Shown here: positions 20,663 through 31,533 of the stretch, piece after piece
Numbering within the stretch: the first letter of the stretch is position 1
How the letters are laid out: each line of letters starts with the position of its first letter
DNA from: Saposhnikovia divaricata
Lineage: Eukaryota > Streptophyta > Magnoliopsida > Apiales > Apiaceae
NCBI GenBank assembly: GCA_036435485.1
Contig: CM071600.1
Span: forward strand, 111,902,046 to 111,966,045
Direction: 5' to 3'
DNA: 64,000 bases
Translations under genes and position numbers: made by a program
Notes under the pieces: generated by a model
What the model was told of the DNA's origin: nothing
The model's database searches: none
The model's input: only the letters and a program-made list of their open reading frames with translations

Positions 20663-21016
20663 GTTCGTATAATGAAAGATTGAAAGGAAAAGACTCAAGT
20701 GAAAATAAGGGTTATGCTTTTGTTACCTTTAGAAGTAAGGGTTTGGCTAATAAGGCCATTAAAGACCTCAATAATACTGAATTTAAGGTATTTCTATTAT
20801 TTTACATCCCTAGTTTTTTTTGCTTCTGTGTATGCACTTGGAAATGACTTATGTTGAGTTTAATTATTTCTTCAGGGTAGGAAGGTTAAGTACTCAACAT
20901 CACAAGCGAAGCATAAGTTATTTGTAGGCAATATTCATAAAAGTTGGGGAGAGGAAGATATAAAGGAGGTTGTGACCAAGGTAGGGCCTGGGGTCAATGG
21001 CGTAGAACTGTTAAAG
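20663..21016 (+). pseudogene. Captured RRM (hnRNP Q/LIF2-like) gene fragment, two exons
   Basis: Exon 1 (20663-20787) follows an ACAG acceptor and encodes VRIMKD, then after a 2-base frameshift SSENKGYAFVTFRSKGLANK, the RNP1 motif and the following helix. An 88-bp intron with GT and TTCAG borders separates it from exon 2 (20876-21016), which encodes VKYSTSQAKHKLFVGNIHKS and WGEEDIKEVV, the end of one RRM and the RNP2 start of the next. A GT follows at 21017. The pattern fits plant LIF2/hnRNP-Q proteins (from memory). Only the RRM1-RRM2 junction is present; no promoter or stop context suggests expression as a protein. Confidence 0.78.
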
Positions 21017-21459
21017 GTTTTCACGTTTTGAGTGCTAGAGACTGAAAATAACTTATAAGGAGGCTTGTAAAAGTGCAACTTCTATGACAGACAACGGTTG
21101 AAAAGTGGTCTCTGAAGCTGCTTTTCTTGTTGTAGTGATGATAAGTAGGAAGTTGTATAATGTTATCATTGTGTTGGTCATTTTCTTTGTTTTTTATTTG
21201 ATGAAGAATTAATATGTAATGGTGAATTCTAATGTTGGCTTGGTACCTTCGATCAACTAGCAGGACATGTGATTTGAATTGTTATATTTGGTTTGATTAA
21301 TTTACTCTTTGGTTAAATTCTAGTTTTAAGCGTCATTATCTTTGTAATTAGCTGAATTATTATGGCATATCATGATATGGTCATCTGGTATGCAACTTGG
21401 ATGAATCAAGTTTGTGTTTGTATTGGTCTGCTATATAGGTGTGCTATGTTACCAATTAT
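21017..21459. other. CACTA-1 interior, no recognised gene
   Basis: T-rich, intron- or 3'UTR-like sequence downstream of the RRM fragment. No open frame with a motif. Possibly more of the captured transcript. Confidence 0.35.
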
Positions 21460-22012
21460 TCATGTCCAGTTGGTCATATTTTTTGCCACACACAAATGTA
21501 ATAAAGTGACCATATACAAGAAGGGTACTTTTTAGTCACACAATATTACAGTCACTAATTTTTAGCTTCCTTACGCGAAACAGCTCTGACATATATACAG
21601 AAAACTCTACTTTTTAGTCACATCTAAACATTAGTTACCATATTATTATCTATTTAGCCACTTCACTGAGTATAACTGTAGTCGTTCAGTACATTTAGAC
21701 ACATCAAAGCAGCGTGGCTAGTGATTGTCACATTTCTTTTTGAAAGTGTGACTGTAAATTTTGGAATTGGTCAAAGTCAACAAACAATCATGCAGTTTTA
21801 TCATATTTGGTCACTTATTTAAAATGTGGCTAACAAATGTCACACATTTTGTAAAATTGTGACTAAATCTACGAAAAAATGTATTTTCGGTCACGCAATA
21901 AAAAAATTTGTGGTTAAATCTTGGGACGTTGACCTTTATCCACAAGTTTTTTTCTAAATGACATAGGCCTTACTGTACAAAAGAGTGGCGAAATCCCAAA
22001 TTTGACATAGTG
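21460..22012. repeat. CACTA-1 right subterminal repeats and terminus
   Basis: AGTCACA, GTGGCTA and GTGACTA words recur in both orientations (for example near 21535, 21610, 21655, 21715, 21745, 21830 and 21860), mirroring the left subterminal region. The terminus reads, on the minus strand, CACTATGTCAAATTTGGGAT and ends at 22012, followed by the TAA duplication. Confidence 0.75.
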
Positions 22013-22015
22013 TAA

Positions 22016-22729
22016 ATCATTCATCTCCGCAGGTGCCATTCGATACGGTGCTTTAGATACAGGTTCAGTTCCTGGTGCCAAATCAATCGGGAATTCAATC
22101 TTTCTATCTGGAGGTAATCCAGGCAATTCGTCGGGAAATACATCAGGAAACTCATTTACAACTGGAATATCTTCCATCCTAGGGACTTGTTTCTCTGTAT
22201 CAACTACATGTGCTAAATAAGCTTCACATCCTTGATTCAACAATCTCTTCGCTTGCATAAACGTTAAATATTTCTTATCTTGCTTCGGTCCTTGAAATAC
22301 TACTTCACTACCATCTTCAGTATGCAACTTGACTTGCTTCTTCTTACACTCAATATGCGCATCACTCGCGGACAACCAATCCATTCCTAAAATAACATCA
22401 AACTCTCCCAACTTAAAAGGTATTACATCCACGTAGAAAAGAAATCCTCCAATCTCAATATTACAGTTAGGACACTCCCGGTCTATGGAAATCTTATCCT
22501 GATTAGAAACTTCTACTACTAATGCATTTTCTAATGGACGAATCTCACAGTGCAATTTATTAAGAAATCTTTCAGATATAAAGGATCTAGTTGCTCCAGA
22601 ATCAATTAAAACTTTAGCTTCAAAAGAGTTGACAGGAAGCGTACCTGCAACCACATCGGCATCATTAACAGCTTCTTTGACAGACATGTTGAAAGTACGG
22701 GCTCTGGGTTGAGGTGCTTGATACGGCAC
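22016..22729 (-). pseudogene. Ty3/gypsy protease and linker to RT, cut by CACTA-1
   Basis: LIDSGATRSFIS carries the active-site Asp-Ser-Gly of a retropepsin (about residue 43 of the open frame), followed by FDVILGMDWLSA, the second protease signature. The linker contains VFPDELPGLPPDRKIEFPIDL and PYRMAPAE, the conserved stretch just upstream of RT block 1. CACTA-1 then interrupts; the frame continues at 1956. The open frame runs ~100 bases into the transposon before stopping at 21914. Gag ends just upstream in a neighbouring frame. Confidence 0.9.
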
Positions 22730-22734
22730 TTGTC

Positions 22735-23821
22735 ACGGTGATTCATAAAACATTAGCAGTCTGGACAGGTTCCTTGCAGTTCTTAGCAATATGGTCAATC
22801 TTTCCACACTTATAACAAGTCAATCCTACTGGCTTCACTTCCGGACATTTTGAGCATAGTGTCCTTTCTTCCCACACTTGTAGCAAACTATGTTAGGCTT
22901 ATTACAAATACCTGGGTGCTTTCTTCCACAAATTTTACAGTCTGGTAGTACGGGTCTTGTTATAGCTTGAGGGTTTACTCCTTGGGGTCTACGGTTTTGT
23001 CCTTCGTTACCACCTCCAAACTTCTGAAAATTTCTCTCTCCTCCTGGTCGATTTGAAAACCTTCCACTGTTCTGAAAACTTTTCTGGCCTTCTGTCTCTT
23101 GGCTCTTCTCTACTTTCTCAAACTTTCCTTTCTTACCAGCTTTCTCCTTCTGGTTCAAATCACTTTCTCCTTCTATAATCATCACCTTCTGCACAACAGC
23201 AAAATAGGTTCTTAACTCAAACGCAGCAACTCTACTCCTTAACCAGGGCTTTAACCCATGCTGAAATTTCTTAGCCTTACTGGCTTCATTTTCTACATAC
23301 TGGGGTGCAAACCTAGATAACTCAGTAAACTTAGCTTCATACTCCACAACAATCATTCCTTCTTGTTTCAACTCCATAAACTGAACCTCCAACTGGTCTT
23401 GTAAATAACCTGGCAGATATTTTTCATTAAACAATTCTACAAATCTTGGCCACGTAATCGCATTTCCTTCGGCAGCCTTAACAGACTCCCACCAAAAATT
23501 CGCTTCCGCCCTCAAATAAAAACTGGCAAACTCCACCTTCTGAATTTCATCAACCCTAACTAACGTGAAGGACTTCTTGATATCCATCAACCAAGATTTA
23601 GCTTCAACAGGGTTCAAGGTACCTTTAAAATCAGGTGGGTGAATAGCTTGGAAAGATTTAAAAGTTGTAGCAGGTGGGGTAGCTTGGTGTTGTTGGTGTT
23701 GAACAAAAGCAGTTGTTTGTTGTTGAAGTAATTGGAACATCTGGGCCATGGTAGGGTTATCTTGATTTTGTTGGTCTTGGTTATCATTGTTGGTAGCTTG
23801 ACGGGTTCTTCTGGGAGGCAT
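22735..23821 (-). pseudogene. gag: Ty3/gypsy Gag with zinc knuckles, frameshifted at its end
   Basis: The start is placed at MPPRRTRQ (23821), the usual start of such Gags; the upstream open extension lacks Gag features. The Gln-rich N-terminus is followed by the Retrotrans_gag domain (FKGTLNPVEAKSWLMDI, FYLRAEANFWWESV, WPRFVELFNEKYLP). A basic Gly/Asn-rich stretch leads to CKICGRKHPGIC and CYKCGKKGHYAQ. A one-base deletion in this last knuckle causes the stop at 22835; in the shifted frame a further knuckle (CYKCGKIDHIAKNC) follows. Gag forms the particle and binds the RNA. The rest is intact, so the lesion may be recent. Confidence 0.88.
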
Positions 23822-24277
23822 CTTTCTAATAAGAAGGTAAACAGTTCGTAAACAACAAGTAGGTATATATTCAAAAGAAATAGGGTTCCTCCATCCGGTA
23901 CCAATAGACGATCGGTTCCGATAAGACAATATGATATGGGTACAGTTATAAATTATGCAACAGGGTTTATATGAACGGGTTAATAAGTTATGGAAATACG
24001 GTATGTAAAGATAGTATGTAAAAAGCGATAAGTAAAGCAATGAACACATGGATATATGAAATATACATACGTCACTAAGATGAACATGATCCAACATCAT
24101 AAAAGTTAAGGGCATTCAGCCCTTCTACATCCAAACTGAAATAAACAAACTAAAACAACAACAATTCATCTACTAGCACAAGGAAAACTGGAAAACATCC
24201 TAGACTAGTAGTAAACATAACTAACACTAGTGGGTTCTACCAAATTTCCCACTCACAACCATCTCCACAGCAGTAGT

Positions 24278-24868
24278 CTAGTCACGGGAACCTCGGGTCT
24301 CGCGAAGCTCACACAACGTCCAGCAAATGACACTCGAAAGTCTACGGGCCTCAGCTAGTACATCATGTGTAATAGGGTTCCGGTGCAAACGGTGCCTAAC
24401 AGCATCCTCCAACATCCTGATACATCCCCTCCAATCAATAGTAGTCAAATCTACTCGAAGCTGTGCCTCCACTTTCATCTTCTCAATAAGTTCCTTCAAC
24501 TCTGCATTCTGGCCTACTAGACTCTCGCACTTGCGAACCATATCCTCGAAGGTAGGCTCAAGTACTGGCTCGGGAACTGAAAAAGATCCGATAGAGGACT
24601 CGCCGTGCTCGGTGACAGATGGGGTCACAACTGGTATTGGGACTGGAACAAGCACGGTATCGGTAATAGGCTCAGACACATGTGGAGACTCAATGGTAGG
24701 GACAGGAATGTCAGCACGGGCCGTGGGACTCTCAACCTCAGACTCGGATATAACCTCAGTATCAGACTCGACCTCCGCATCAGCATCAGACATAATCTCC
24801 GAAGGATCGGACTCCTCGGATGAGCTATCAGAATCGGGATGCAACGGGGCATCATCGTCCAACTCCAT
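24278..24868 (-). CDS. Extra ORF upstream of gag in the gypsy element, ~196 residues
   Basis: The likely start is MELDDDAPLHP at 24868, since the ten codons before it are hydrophobic and follow an AT repeat. The N-terminal half is very acidic and Ser/Glu/Asp-rich (SDSSSEESDPSE), the middle is Pro/Val-rich, and the C-terminal ~80 residues are ordered: FEDMVRKCESLVGQNAELKE, a coiled-coil-like stretch, then WRGCIRMLEDAVRHRLHRN. It lies between the primer site (25075) and gag (23821) on the same strand and is open throughout. I recall similar unannotated proteins in plant genomes next to such elements but know no function. Intactness while pol is broken suggests constraint or chance. Confidence 0.6.
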   Translation of the reverse strand: MELDDDAPLHPDSDSSSEESDPSEIMSDADAEVESDTEVISESEVESPTARADIPVPTIESPHVSEPITDTVLVPVPIPVVTPSVTEHGESSIGSFSVPEPVLEPTFEDMVRKCESLVGQNAELKELIEKMKVEAQLRVDLTTIDWRGCIRMLEDAVRHRLHRNPITHDVLAEARRLSSVICWTLCELRETRGSRD

Positions 24869-25063
24869 CTCCTGTAGTAATAATATATATATACACACAA
24901 AATATAAACGAGTTAAGTTATGTTAGTCCTAATAATCTATCACAAAGCGAAAACCTAAACCTATAATCACTCCCTACATCTATCACTCTCAAATCCTAAT
25001 TGTATCTACTTCTTTTATTATTGATCCTAAATTCCTGGCTTGTTTCAGTGACCAAAACCCGTA
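24869..25063 (-). other. Gypsy 5' untranslated leader
   Basis: About 195 bp between the primer site and the upstream ORF. It includes a TATATATAC repeat next to the ORF start. No gene is seen. 23822-24277, between the extra ORF and gag, is likewise without a supported gene. Confidence 0.5.
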
Positions 25064-25075
25064 GCTCTGATACCA
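25064..25075 (-). other. Gypsy primer-binding site (tRNA-iMet)
   Basis: The minus strand reads TGGTATCAGAGC, a perfect plant initiator-Met primer site, three bases from the LTR edge at 25079. Confidence 0.93.
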
Positions 25076-25078
25076 ACC

Positions 25079-28000
25079 TGTGATGCCCTCCCGATCAAGG
25101 GCCTAGATCGGAAAGTCACTGACATACATCTAGATGCAAACAACCTAAAATATAATATAAATATAACATGCTTACTGGCTCCACCACTACTATCCAAGAT
25201 CTTTCACTGGTAATGGTATGAAACAAGAAAGCCATCGTCTAACTAATTATTATTACAAACCTGAATTCAAAAATATATTATTATTACAAACCAAAGTTCT
25301 CAAAAGTTCTACTGCCAGTTCTCACAACTAACTAAAGATCTCCTCACTAAGCTGTTATTGCATCTACCTCGGGAGTTATCTTAAAACGGACCAACTCAGG
25401 GCCACGGTAGGTGCGCTTCCTTACGGTTTGGATTGTAAGAACCATGATTCTTAGATTACTATAAAAAAAGTTAGACAAAATAATAATGAACCAACGCTCA
25501 GCAAGTAACTAAAGATCTCAACTGAATACAATACAACAAGGTATCGCAGAAGATGACAGTAATTCAAGATATGACATGAATATGCTGGAAGCGGTAAAAG
25601 CAATACTGGTATTTAGTAAAGAAAGGATATCATCTGATAAACAGGATAACAATAGATATTTCAAAACTGTGTAAAGTAATTGACGTTTCAATCGATAAAA
25701 CAATTTCATAGTAAATAAAAATTAATCATCACTTTAAGAAAACTGATTGGAGGTTTTTATTTCATAACAGACAATACAAGTGATCAGGCCATAAAGTCCC
25801 CATACCGGACACAAAGTCCCTCTGGCCATCATTTCCTTTCATTAGGATAGCTTGGCTTCCCAAGAGGCAACACATTGGCCTATAAAGGTGTCGAACTGGA
25901 CAGACCAGAACTACACTAATACATACTCAAACCGACGGAACCAGCATTACCCGTTCGCCCCGTCTCTCCAATCTTCAGGAATCCGTGGAAATCATTTAGA
26001 CGGAGTTCCTAACATTTTTATAAAAATCTTATTTTAAAACATTAGGCTTTGCAAAACTTTTTTTAACTTAATAAAATATTTTAATGCTTAATCTTTTTGA
26101 AAACCTTTACTTCGAAGTACTTTCGACTCTCTGATAACAGATCAGCCCAGTCTAAGTAACTTCAAAGTATTTTAAGAAAACAACTCATTTTGATTTGTAA
26201 TGATAAAAGTCAAAGGGTTTGACTAAGTTTTCTGACATCAATGAAAGAGGGTATAAGTCTGAATCAAGAAGATATAGACTCAAGTGGAAATCTGGGCTTT
26301 AATCAGGGTATAAGGGAAACAATCCAAGTCAAAGGTCAAAGATATCAATGAGGTCTAGTTTTAAAGTCATTTAATCATGTTGTAAGGTTTAAATGTCATC
26401 GATAAAGGATAACAAGATTGTAAAATAGTGATTAGGGCAATATGATATTTGATATGTATTTTAAAATCAACACAGGGTCCAGGTCACGGACATAAGTCAA
26501 GTGGAACACTGGTTTATCGATAAGTCAATATGACTTGATTATAGTAAACTGTAGGACATGTATGGTCAAGAAGCTATTAAAAAGAATTATGCTGGTCTAG
26601 AGTTTACATATGTTGAACCAGGGGTTATCAATAAAGATTTTGGATACATGCAAAGGTAAGTTTACAACAGGAGCATGATCAACATGGTATAAGATAGGCA
26701 TGATTGAATCAATAAGATATAACAATTTAGGAATGTAAATTTCAAGAAAAGACAGAGTTACTTGCCTTCGGTAGAATGCAACAGCTCACAGCTCAGCCTA
26801 TTGAAACTCAACCTTAGTTTTCCCTTTATTGCTAGGGCCTACGTCCTTCGTATCTACATAAATCATAATCACTACTTTAGAATACTATACCACTTAATCG
26901 TCTCATCTTAATCTACCCAAACGATTCCTATATCGCATTATTATTTAACATATAACATACGTACCTGATATTACATTATCAGATTGACTCGTAGTCCACT
27001 AATCACTTAAACATATAGCACATAACATATAGATCATGCAACTCACATAAGTCACTTAGCACTTAGCAGATAAGCATAACTCGTAAACAATCATGCTATT
27101 TAATACATACTTTACTTCTCATATCTCACGAAAATCGGACAGAGTCTCCTTTATAATATGGACTATCTGTCGGAAAATATCCGATTCCAATTCACAATCA
27201 AATACCTACGATGGATTTAAGATCCACCTACAAACCCAAGGATTTATAATCATATTACTACTTATACCATATCTCTAACAAAATCCGAAATCAATAACTA
27301 AACATTCATATTCACTTAAGCACCAAACTCATATAATTCCTCCTTATAATCTAAAGTTCGAATTTTAACTTATATACATTCGAAAACTCATACATGCAAT
27401 CATTTTAATTCGATCTTACACATATAATTAATCAACAAGTATAAATCAAAATTATAATTTATCATAAACCGAACAATTCATACATTTACATATAAATTCG
27501 AATAATTCCAATTAATTCATAATTAAATCTCCAAAATTCGAATTATAAAATAAAAGAGATCATATATGCAGCTCATATAATTCGAAAACATCTCAAGAAA
27601 TTAATACGAATTAAAAACATCTTCTCGAATAACTTAACAAATAATTTAATGAATTAATTCATTTGAATTAATCACAAAATTCGAATATAATCATCAAGAA
27701 ATCATCATAATACTTTGTAAAACATGCATTCAAGTATTAAATTATGTTAAACAGAAATTGTAGAGATTTATAGGCCTCAAATTCATCACTGGCCACCACC
27801 GGTTCACCGGAGTTCATCACCGGTGGCGGTGAAGCTTCGGGGTTTCCCATATTTGGGACTTCCAACTCGAATTCCACCGACTAAACTTATTATACATAGT
27901 AGTTAGCAAGAATCAAAGCATAGCAACTCGGAATCAAGCCAAACTCGAAGTGGGTGTGTGATTTCTTCACAAAAATCGAACATATATACAAGGCAAACAT

Positions 28001-28251
28001 ATATATACATACACGAACATAGTAACTCAACACCAACATGATTTTAAGCATCAATAATAGCTACTAAACATCATGGGCATTAATTTAAAGTAAGAATCGC
28101 TGAAAACATGCTATAATCGAAGCAAACCCGAAATGGGTTTTGAAACTATCGTCACTATAACAACATGCAATCATAGTCTCGTATAGAGGGAAGGAAACCG
28201 AGCAAAACTACGGTTTCGGATCATGATATCGAGCTAGAAATCGATGGTAAC

Positions 28252-28289
<38 letters not shown>

Positions 28290-28974
28290 CGAGAGGAGAG
28301 AGATGAGAGAGCAAAAGAGAGAGAGATTTGCAATCGTGTAAGAAAATGAGGAAGGAAGAGACTGTTGTCACTTAATTCTCAAAACTAGGGCCAAAACAGT
28401 AATTTGCTAATTGTTATTTTCTTTTCTGAAAAATCTCTCTTTTAATCTCTTTTAAATCGAAATAAAATACAAGAATAGGGTGAAAATATTTTTAGAAAAT
28501 TTTAAAATAAAGTTCTTGAAATTAGAACCATCCCCATATTTTTAAAATAATATTTGGATCAAAAATGAATTTATTATGAATTTTCGAAATAAAGGCTCTT
28601 TAAAAGAAATAAAGCTTTTTAAATCATTTTAGAATACTAAAACACATAATTAAATCTTTATACTAATTTTAAAAACTAAATCATATCTCAAAGATGATAT
28701 TTCAAAAGATTTCATGATTTAAAACAACTCCAATGATTTTATATGATTTTCGAAAGATTAAAAAATCACTTTAAAAATAGTTTTAATGCTCTAAAAATAT
28801 AAATAAAATTCCACGGACATGTTCGACACATACCAATCACCATATAATCAAATAAACATGATTTCACAAATATCTTGACTTCACAAAAATATACTCATCA
28901 TATATTTCACATAATTTTCACATTTAGCAATTAAATAAACATTTATATAATCGCGAAAAATCTAGGTCATTATA
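25079..28974 (-). repeat. Gypsy 5' LTR, ~3.9 kb
   Basis: One edge is TGTGATGCCCTCCCGATC, next to the primer site. The other is placed at 28974, where CTAGGTCATTATA meets Copia-B integrase coding sequence; a canonical end would be TTACA, so the last dinucleotide is altered. The partner LTR is not in the window, so the boundary rests on the coding junction. The interior is AT-rich with ACGAATT/ATTCGAA-type words, a GA microsatellite (28253-28284) and no credible gene. AAAGA at 28975-28979 would be the target duplication. Confidence 0.75.
28253..28284. repeat. GA microsatellite
   Basis: Sixteen AG dinucleotides, within the gypsy LTR, followed by imperfect GAGA to about 28330. Confidence 0.95.
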
Positions 28975-30239
28975 AAAGACAACATGTATGGACTCCATTA
29001 CAATGTTTAGTCTTAGGTTGTAGATTCTGTAGGATTTTCCAGCTGAGTATCCAACAAAGATAGCTTCATCTGTCTTTGAATCAAATTTTCCAAGATGCTC
29101 ACCATGATTTTCAATACAAAGCATTTGCATCCAAAGACATGTAGAAAGTTGATTGTTGGTTTCTAGCCTTCGAAAAGTTGATAAGGTGTCATGCCTTTTG
29201 CTTGATTGACCAAATAAATATTCTGAGTGTAGCATGCAGTGTTTATAGCTTCTGCCCAGAAGTATGTTGGTAGCTTAGACTCTTCAAGCATTGTTCTTGC
29301 AGCTTCAATTAGAGTTCTGTTCTTTCTTTCCACTACACCATTTTGTTGAGGAGTTATTGGTGCAGAGAATTCTTGGATAATTCCTTCTTCTTCACAAAAC
29401 TCTCTTATTACAGAATTCTTGAACTCAGTTCCATTGTCAATTCTAATTCTCCTTACTTTGAGTAGAGGATTGTTGTTGACTATCTTGATGTGATTTATAG
29501 TGGGTTCACCCACCTCATCCTTAGAGTGCAGAAAGAATGTCCAAGAGAATTTTAAGAAATCATCAATAATCACAAGACAGTATTTCTTCTTTGAGATTGA
29601 CAACACATTGACTGGTCCAAAGAGATCCATGTGAAGTAGTTGCAAAGGTTGATCAATTGATGACATTGAGTTTGATTTGAAAGTGGCATTCTTCTGCTTC
29701 CCTTTCTGGCATGCATCACACAATCCATCCTTGGAGTAATCCAATTTTGGAATACCTCTAACCAAATCCTTCTTTACCAACTCATTCATTGCTTTAAAAC
29801 TCAAGTGTGATAGTCTTTTATTCCAAAGCCAACCTTCATCTACACTTGCCTTGCTGAGAAGACATGTAGTCATGTTTGCATTTGTTGAATTGAAGTCAGC
29901 AATGTACACATTTCCTCTTCTATCTCCTGTCAACACTACCTTGTTGTCACTTTTCTTGAAAATGACACAAGCTTCATATGTGAACCAGACATTCTGGCAT
30001 TTATCACACAGTTCACTGACACTTAGCAAGTTATGCTTAAGTCCATCAACCAGTGCTACTTCTTCAATGACAACATTCCCTTGTGAAATCAAGCCATATC
30101 CTCTAGTATAACCTTTGCTGTTGTCTCCAAAGGTAATGCTAGGGCCAGCTCTCTCCTCAAGCTTAGTGAGCAGGGTAGAATCTCCAGTCATATGCACCAC
30201 TATCCAGATACCAAAGATTCTTTCTATTTCCCTGCACAC
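28975..30239 (-). pseudogene. Copia-B protease and integrase remnant
   Basis: The protease is decayed at its active site: the copia DSGCSGHM motif reads IVVHMTG after loss of several codons near 30195. The GAG-pre-integrase region (WLWNKRLSHLSFKAMN), zinc-binding CDACQKGKQ, and the integrase core with RIDNGTEFKNSV and PQQNGVVERKNRTLIEAARTML follow. A TAG near 29168 and a frameshift near 29130 separate the C-terminal module (LGKFDSKTDEAIFVGYS). The sequence stops at IHVVF, where the gypsy LTR starts. Confidence 0.9.
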
Positions 30240-30251
30240 ATCAAAACAAAA

Positions 30252-31465
30252 TCAAGTTGATTTTGGTACCCAAGTTTTCTTGGGTCTTGCCTTGTTAGCC
30301 AATTTCTTATCCTTCAAATCCCTTTTAACCGAAAGTTTAGATTGAGTTAAATCAATTTTGACTTTAGGTTTGGGCCTTTGAGAGATAGAATTTGATACTT
30401 GCTCATATTTGTTATAGTTAATAGCATTGTTGGGCATAGTCTGTGCAAACATGTTATTCATCATCCATGGCATTTGTGGCATATTAAAAGCATTGTAGTA
30501 TGGATTATCCATGAATGGCATGTTAGCATATTGACCAGATGCATGAGCAGAGGGAGCATACATAATTGAAATAACATTCAGAATAGAAAGAATCAATTCC
30601 TTGAACATTACAAATTTCCTCAATTACAACTGTTGATCCTTTCCACTTAGCAATCAGATTATGTTCCTCTACCAACTATTTCTTTAAAACTTCCTCTCTC
30701 TTTATAGCCTCAATCATTTCATTTTTAGCATCCAAGCAATCTCTTCTCAGAGTTTCAAACTCAATCAACTGTGTTTCTATTAAAGCATTCTTATCACTTA
30801 ACTTTTCATTAAGGTCTTTAATCCTCTTATTCTCTCTGTTAAGTGATTTCAAGGTAACATGCATGTTATACAATTCAATAGACATTTCATCAATTATGCT
30901 AGCACATTCAGCTTTAGAAAGATCAGTTAGGATTGTAGAGAATACCTGATTGCTTGCTGAGCTAGCTTCTTCATCAGTTTCATTTGCCATGAGTGCAAGA
31001 TTGACAAACTCCTCTCTACATCTGAGTCACCTCCAACAGCCCAGTCACTATCTTTTGACACGAATGCTCTCCCTTTATGAGGAGTTGCATCTTGTTCTCT
31101 CTGACCTGCTTAGTTCCTTTACGGATGGTTTGGATAATGTCCCACACTTGCTTAGCAGTGGTGCAGTTAATGACATTATCAAACTTATCTTGATCGATTC
31201 CATTGAACAAAATGTTCACGGTCTTCCTATCTTTGTGAATCTCCTCCAAGTCTTCATCTTTGTACTCAGCTTGATTCTTTGGAATAGGCCTTCCAGCAGC
31301 TATAGTGCCAGCATCTTGACCAATCCCAGAGTTGTCCTTCATTGGAACATGAGGTCCTTTCTCTATGCAATCTACATAGCCTTCATCGATGGCTGAGAGA
31401 TGAAGGTGCATTTTTACTTTCCAGTGAAAGTAATTATCTTTGTCAAAAAGCACTGGTCTTCTCAT
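30252..31465 (-). pseudogene. gag: Copia-B Gag remnant, zinc-knuckle region deleted
   Basis: Starts MRRPVLFDKDNYFHWKVKM at 31465 with the copia Gag core up to about 31090. The text then jumps to GRAFVSKDSDWAV, which normally lies beyond the first zinc knuckle, so an internal deletion removed the second half of the core and that CCHC. After a frameshift comes a coiled coil (LYNMHVTLKSLNRENKRIKD, 30990-30676), and after another break a Met/Asn/Pro-rich and a basic Lys-rich tail (to 30252). No CCHC knuckle is visible at all. Confidence 0.85.
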
Positions 31466-31533
31466 CTGACATGGTTTGTTAAGTCATTGTTCTCTCATTA
31501 GTTTGCCAGTTTCAATCATTCAATCATCAAACT

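Larger units (their letters stand above)
1960..22012. mobile_element. CACTA-1: 20-kb CACTA (CMC/EnSpm) transposon, non-autonomous
   Basis: The left end reads CACTACATCAAATTTTGGC and the right end, reverse-complemented, CACTATGTCAAATTTGGGA. Both continue with CGCCAC, giving imperfect terminal inverted repeats of about 28 bp. The flanks are TAA at 1957-1959 and TAA at 22013-22015, the 3-bp duplication typical of CACTA elements. Deleting the element restores a gypsy reading frame, which proves the insertion. Subterminal regions are rich in short GTGGCTA and AGTCACA motifs. I see no TNP2-type transposase. The cargo is a satellite array, host gene fragments (AIG1-like and RRM) and a nested Sirevirus. 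Without the Sirevirus (plus one TSD) it is about 7.7 kb. Confidence 0.9.
1034..28974 (-). mobile_element. Ty3/gypsy LTR retrotransposon (Tekay/Del-like), split and truncated
   Basis: Read on the minus strand: 5' LTR 28974-25079, tRNA-iMet primer site 25075-25064, an extra ORF, gag with zinc knuckles, protease, a 20-kb CACTA insertion, then RT and the beginning of RNase H. Removing 1960-22012 plus one TSD copy restores the protein frame across the protease-RT linker, so the two halves are one element. The 3' side is cut at 1033 by a LARD-type LTR and continues outside the window. The RT motif FIDDILIYS, the LTRs and the gag-PR-RT-RH order fit Metaviridae-type retrotransposons; the Tekay/Del assignment rests on remembered RT and gag similarity. 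Confidence 0.85.

Noticed and set aside
20650..20847. Functional small RRM gene
   Set aside because: The frame starts in an intron-exon border, has a frameshift and runs into the next intron; it is a two-exon fragment.
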